This document shows positions 31,608 through 34,588 of a DNA stretch of 34,588 nucleotides, piece after piece (within the stretch, counting starts at the first letter, position 1; the number at the start of each line of letters is the position of its first letter). Under the pieces are notes generated by a model, which saw nothing but the letters and a program-made list of their open reading frames with translations, had not been told where the DNA came from and did not search any database. Origin of the DNA: Methylococcaceae bacterium (lineage in GTDB: Bacteria; Pseudomonadota; Gammaproteobacteria; Methylococcales; Methylococcaceae). The stretch lies in assembly GCA_902812445.1 (NCBI GenBank), contig CADDZF010000014.1, forward strand, positions 1-34,588, read 5' to 3'. The translations under genes were made by a program, and so were the position numbers.

Positions 31608-34288
31608 ATGCCCCCCTTCAGCGTTATAGTCAACGTGCCGCGCTCTGGGGCGTTAGGATCGTTGTCGAGCTGCGCGATCTCGTCTGCGGCGATGTGAATG
31701 AGACCGTCCGCCAGGGATTTGGCCGCGTCGGCGTCGTCCGCGTCTTGTCGAGCAAAGTATTTGAGCTCAACGAACTTGACGCCTTCTGTCTGCTGGACAA
31801 TTGCGATCACTCGCGACGCAGCGATATCAGTCCCGAAACGCAATGCATCCGGATGGAACAATCCCAACTGGCCACTCGGCAAACGTCGATTCGACAGCGA
31901 GTCATACAAAGCACGCGCGACATCCCCGCTGCGGTAGCCTGAGTCTACACAGACGTATATTGTGATAACGAGCGGTACCTTGCGCGTTTGCACGATGCGT
32001 AAGTCATGGCCGATGCGCCGTACCTTCTCGAGCCGAACCAACGTCTGATCGGTAAGGGTGGGGTCCGCAGCGGCACGCGCGAAAGGATCGAGCGCGATAT
32101 TGGCCTCGTACCAACTGCCGGTCCATGCGAGCTCAGCATGGGCGCCTTCGATACGCGCATCTTGAGCCGCGAGCTGAGCATAATCTGAGGCGGCGACCGC
32201 ACGGGCAAGAACACGCGAGAAGGCGTGCGGCGCGAATAGCTTCACCTCGGCGACCGGCTCCGGGTCCATGCCGCCGCTTGCCGGCAGTGGATTACGCGGG
32301 CGCAGTGTCACGCCTGATAGCGGCCCGCTCTTCTTGGCGATCCACACGATCGCGTCGCGTCCGACATTGCCCGCCCTGCCATTGCCGATCCGATAGCGAG
32401 CACGAAACCGCCAGCGCGGCTCGGGTTGGCGGCCACAATCGTCGTCGCCAAACCGCAAGAACGATCGACCGTCATCGTCGTTCTCGACCACGAAGTGGAG
32501 GTCATTCGGGCCGCTGGCGAGCAGGTCCGGGACCGGCTTCCAGGCGTATTGGTTCTGCCAGCACGGTCTTTTTGTTTCGGTCGATTCGTCGGTCTTTGTG
32601 CAAGTCTCCTCCGGTGGGGCGGCATCCAACGAAATGCAAGCAACCGCGCTGCGTGCGTCTTGCACCAGGAGGGCGCCTGCACATGTGGTCGTGCAAATAT
32701 TGGACGTATCGGACCAAGTCACGGGCGTGTGCTCGATCTCGATGGTGAGCGGGACCGGGACCCGATGGACTTCGATCACAGACCCTTCACACAAACAGCA
32801 CGCCTCACTTGCCTCTGTCTCTACAACCCATTTGTCGTTCTCTTCTTCGCACGTGACCCCATGATCGACCAGCACGACATTGCCGCGCGCGACCGCCGTC
32901 TCTACGAGCTCGCATTCCGGAGGAGAGGTGCGAGCGGATAGGCATAGATCAAACGGCAGCGCGTCCTCGATGCACCATTCGACTTCAAGCACGCGCGTTC
33001 CAGTCAACCGATCGACTGCTGGCGTTAGGCGCGTCAGCCGCACCGCATGACGTTTGGCCGGGTCGGCATCCGCGGTGGCGCCTGTGCACGGGCCGCGGAT
33101 CTCTTCCAGGATCAACACATCGTCTTTCTTTAGCTTGAGCGGACGTTCTTCCTCCGCTGTATCTACCGCTTTAGAGTTACTCGATGAGGTTGTCGGGGGT
33201 GAACCTTCACGCTTCGGAGGTTCGTCGACCAACGTCGCGCGTGTCGTTTCCGCGGGCAAACAGCATTCTTCATCCGCCCAGGTGTAGAAATGGATCTCGC
33301 TATGCGCGGCCACGACGTCGATGATGGGCCGGCCTTCGTAGTCCTTCTGGCCGAAGATGTCTATCGGCTCAAAAATCGTCGCGCCGCTGGTCTTTCCAAG
33401 CTCATCCCAGTCGACGATGCCTTGCGACCTCGTCACGGCATCCCCTGGAGGTGCGGCAAACGCCAAATCATCAAGCCGCAACTGCAAGTCGCCATCTGAC
33501 TCGACGGTTACCCAAGCACGCGCATTGCACCCTTCATGCATGCGGTAGTCGACCAGTCGCACATGACGACGCACCGAGATGCGCCGGCGCGCGGCTGCAA
33601 GATAGGCTTCCGTTGCTACAGCGTCCTGCATGTAGCTGAGCTGGTCGGCCACGTAGGCCATTACTTCAATGATGGTGATCCCGAGATCCGGCACATGACG
33701 CTCCCGCCAGGCGGGCATCGTCAGTGCAAGTCGATCGAGGAGGAGGCGCCGAAAACTCGAAAAATCCTTGGCGAGATAATCAATGGAGGGTAAAGGCAAT
33801 TGTGGCTCTGGCGCACAAGGGACTGGCTTACAATCCAAAGGACTGGGGCAGTCCAGACGGAAGGAAAACTCTGCACAAGCGTACCGGGGATCGATGCCGG
33901 CTGGCGCTTTGCGCTCCACCGGGGGCGGCTCGTCGTATGAACAGGGGGTCGTCACCCCGGCCGGTTCGACCAGGCAGAGGCAATAGGTTGAGAAGTCGCC
34001 CCTTTTGTCAACGGTAACACGCAGGCAGGTATCACCGTCCTCATGCTCCTCGAATTCGGCAGCCAATACGCGCATATCCCGGATCCATTCGCCGCCCTCG
34101 ATCACGACATGGCGCGCGGATAATCCCGGCGGGAGACGGCCGAAGAAGTGAGCGGTCAGCGATTTGCCGTCGGCAGAGACTTCGACATAGTCGATGCCGG
34201 CAAGCGCTTCGCTTGCCCTCACCATCGCGCGGCGCTTCTCATCCTTGCAGTGCGCCGTGGCGTTTGACGAGCATGGGACGTGCGTCAT
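31604..34288 (-). CDS. Putative baseplate assembly protein (TIGR02243-type, full length)
   Basis: Start ATG 34288 (MTHVPCSSNATAHCKDEKRR...); FRLDCPSPLDCKPVPCAPEP, IDYLAKDFSSFRRLLLDRLALTMPAWRERHVPDLGITIIEVMAYVADQLSYMQDAVATEAYL; ATGA overlaps at both ends. Confidence 0.88.
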   Translation of the reverse strand: MTHVPCSSNATAHCKDEKRRAMVRASEALAGIDYVEVSADGKSLTAHFFGRLPPGLSARHVVIEGGEWIRDMRVLAAEFEEHEDGDTCLRVTVDKRGDFSTYCLCLVEPAGVTTPCSYDEPPPVERKAPAGIDPRYACAEFSFRLDCPSPLDCKPVPCAPEPQLPLPSIDYLAKDFSSFRRLLLDRLALTMPAWRERHVPDLGITIIEVMAYVADQLSYMQDAVATEAYLAAARRRISVRRHVRLVDYRMHEGCNARAWVTVESDGDLQLRLDDLAFAAPPGDAVTRSQGIVDWDELGKTSGATIFEPIDIFGQKDYEGRPIIDVVAAHSEIHFYTWADEECCLPAETTRATLVDEPPKREGSPPTTSSSNSKAVDTAEEERPLKLKKDDVLILEEIRGPCTGATADADPAKRHAVRLTRLTPAVDRLTGTRVLEVEWCIEDALPFDLCLSARTSPPECELVETAVARGNVVLVDHGVTCEEENDKWVVETEASEACCLCEGSVIEVHRVPVPLTIEIEHTPVTWSDTSNICTTTCAGALLVQDARSAVACISLDAAPPEETCTKTDESTETKRPCWQNQYAWKPVPDLLASGPNDLHFVVENDDDGRSFLRFGDDDCGRQPEPRWRFRARYRIGNGRAGNVGRDAIVWIAKKSGPLSGVTLRPRNPLPASGGMDPEPVAEVKLFAPHAFSRVLARAVAASDYAQLAAQDARIEGAHAELAWTGSWYEANIALDPFARAAADPTLTDQTLVRLEKVRRIGHDLRIVQTRKVPLVITIYVCVDSGYRSGDVARALYDSLSNRRLPSGQLGLFHPDALRFGTDIAASRVIAIVQQTEGVKFVELKYFARQDADDADAAKSLADGLIHIAADEIAQLDNDPNAPERGTLTITLKGGI

Positions 34289-34588
34289 GCGGTGCTCCTG
34301 ACGAAGGTTTCTTGACGCATCTCGCCTGTAGACCGTAATGCGTAGCTCAGGGTCACGCGCAGCTCGGCATCGATGGCTTCGACATTCACAGCCCGAAGAT
34401 CGATGAGATCGCCCAACCATTGTGTCAACGCCGCCTGCACGGTGAGCTGCAGCGTTGCCGCGAGCTCCGGGCTATTCGGCGCGAACACGTACTGCAATAA
34501 CCCCGTGCCGAACTCCGGGCGCATGACCCGCTCGCCTGGATTCGTAAACAGAAGCAATTCGATCATGTCTCGCACGTGGTCCGAATGG
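34285..34588 (-). CDS. GPW/gp25-like baseplate protein (truncated at window end)
   Basis: HSDHVRDMIELLLFTNPGERVMRPEFGTGLLQYVFAPNSPELAATLQ; frame remains open past 34575 to the window edge. Confidence 0.88.
   Translation of the reverse strand, partial: HSDHVRDMIELLLFTNPGERVMRPEFGTGLLQYVFAPNSPELAATLQLTVQAALTQWLGDLIDLRAVNVEAIDAELRVTLSYALRSTGEMRQETFVRSTA

Overview
Left part (1-~22,160) is ordinary gammaproteobacterial core genome: a partial host-attachment-like gene, alanine dehydrogenase, HPF/RaiA, AsmA-like protein, an ABC permease/ATPase pair, an exosortase-type acyltransferase, rplU-rpmA-obgE-proB, rpsT, murJ, ribF, ileS, lspA, a fused EtfB-EtfA protein, ampD and nadC. At 22165-22214 (minus strand) there is a 50-nt 3' half of tRNA-Arg(CCT) ending in CCA, with no 5' half nearby. 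Its orientation is that of a displaced tRNA end left by an integrated element lying to the right. Right of it come a truncated IS110-family transposase start and a minus-strand operon of contractile-injection-system / phage-tail-like genes that runs off the window: gp25-like, a TIGR02243-type baseplate protein, a second baseplate protein split into two ORFs, a tail protein with an apparent domain insertion, and a DUF6519 protein split by a -1 frame change at a G6 run. The operon ends in a GH44-family glycoside hydrolase without a recognisable signal peptide. A GH44 enzyme as the last gene of a tail-like particle operon on a tRNA-associated island is the most notable observation. Sheath, tube, ATPase and spike genes are not in the window, so eCIS, tailocin and prophage remnant cannot be separated here. 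All family calls come from reading the translations; no database search was run.
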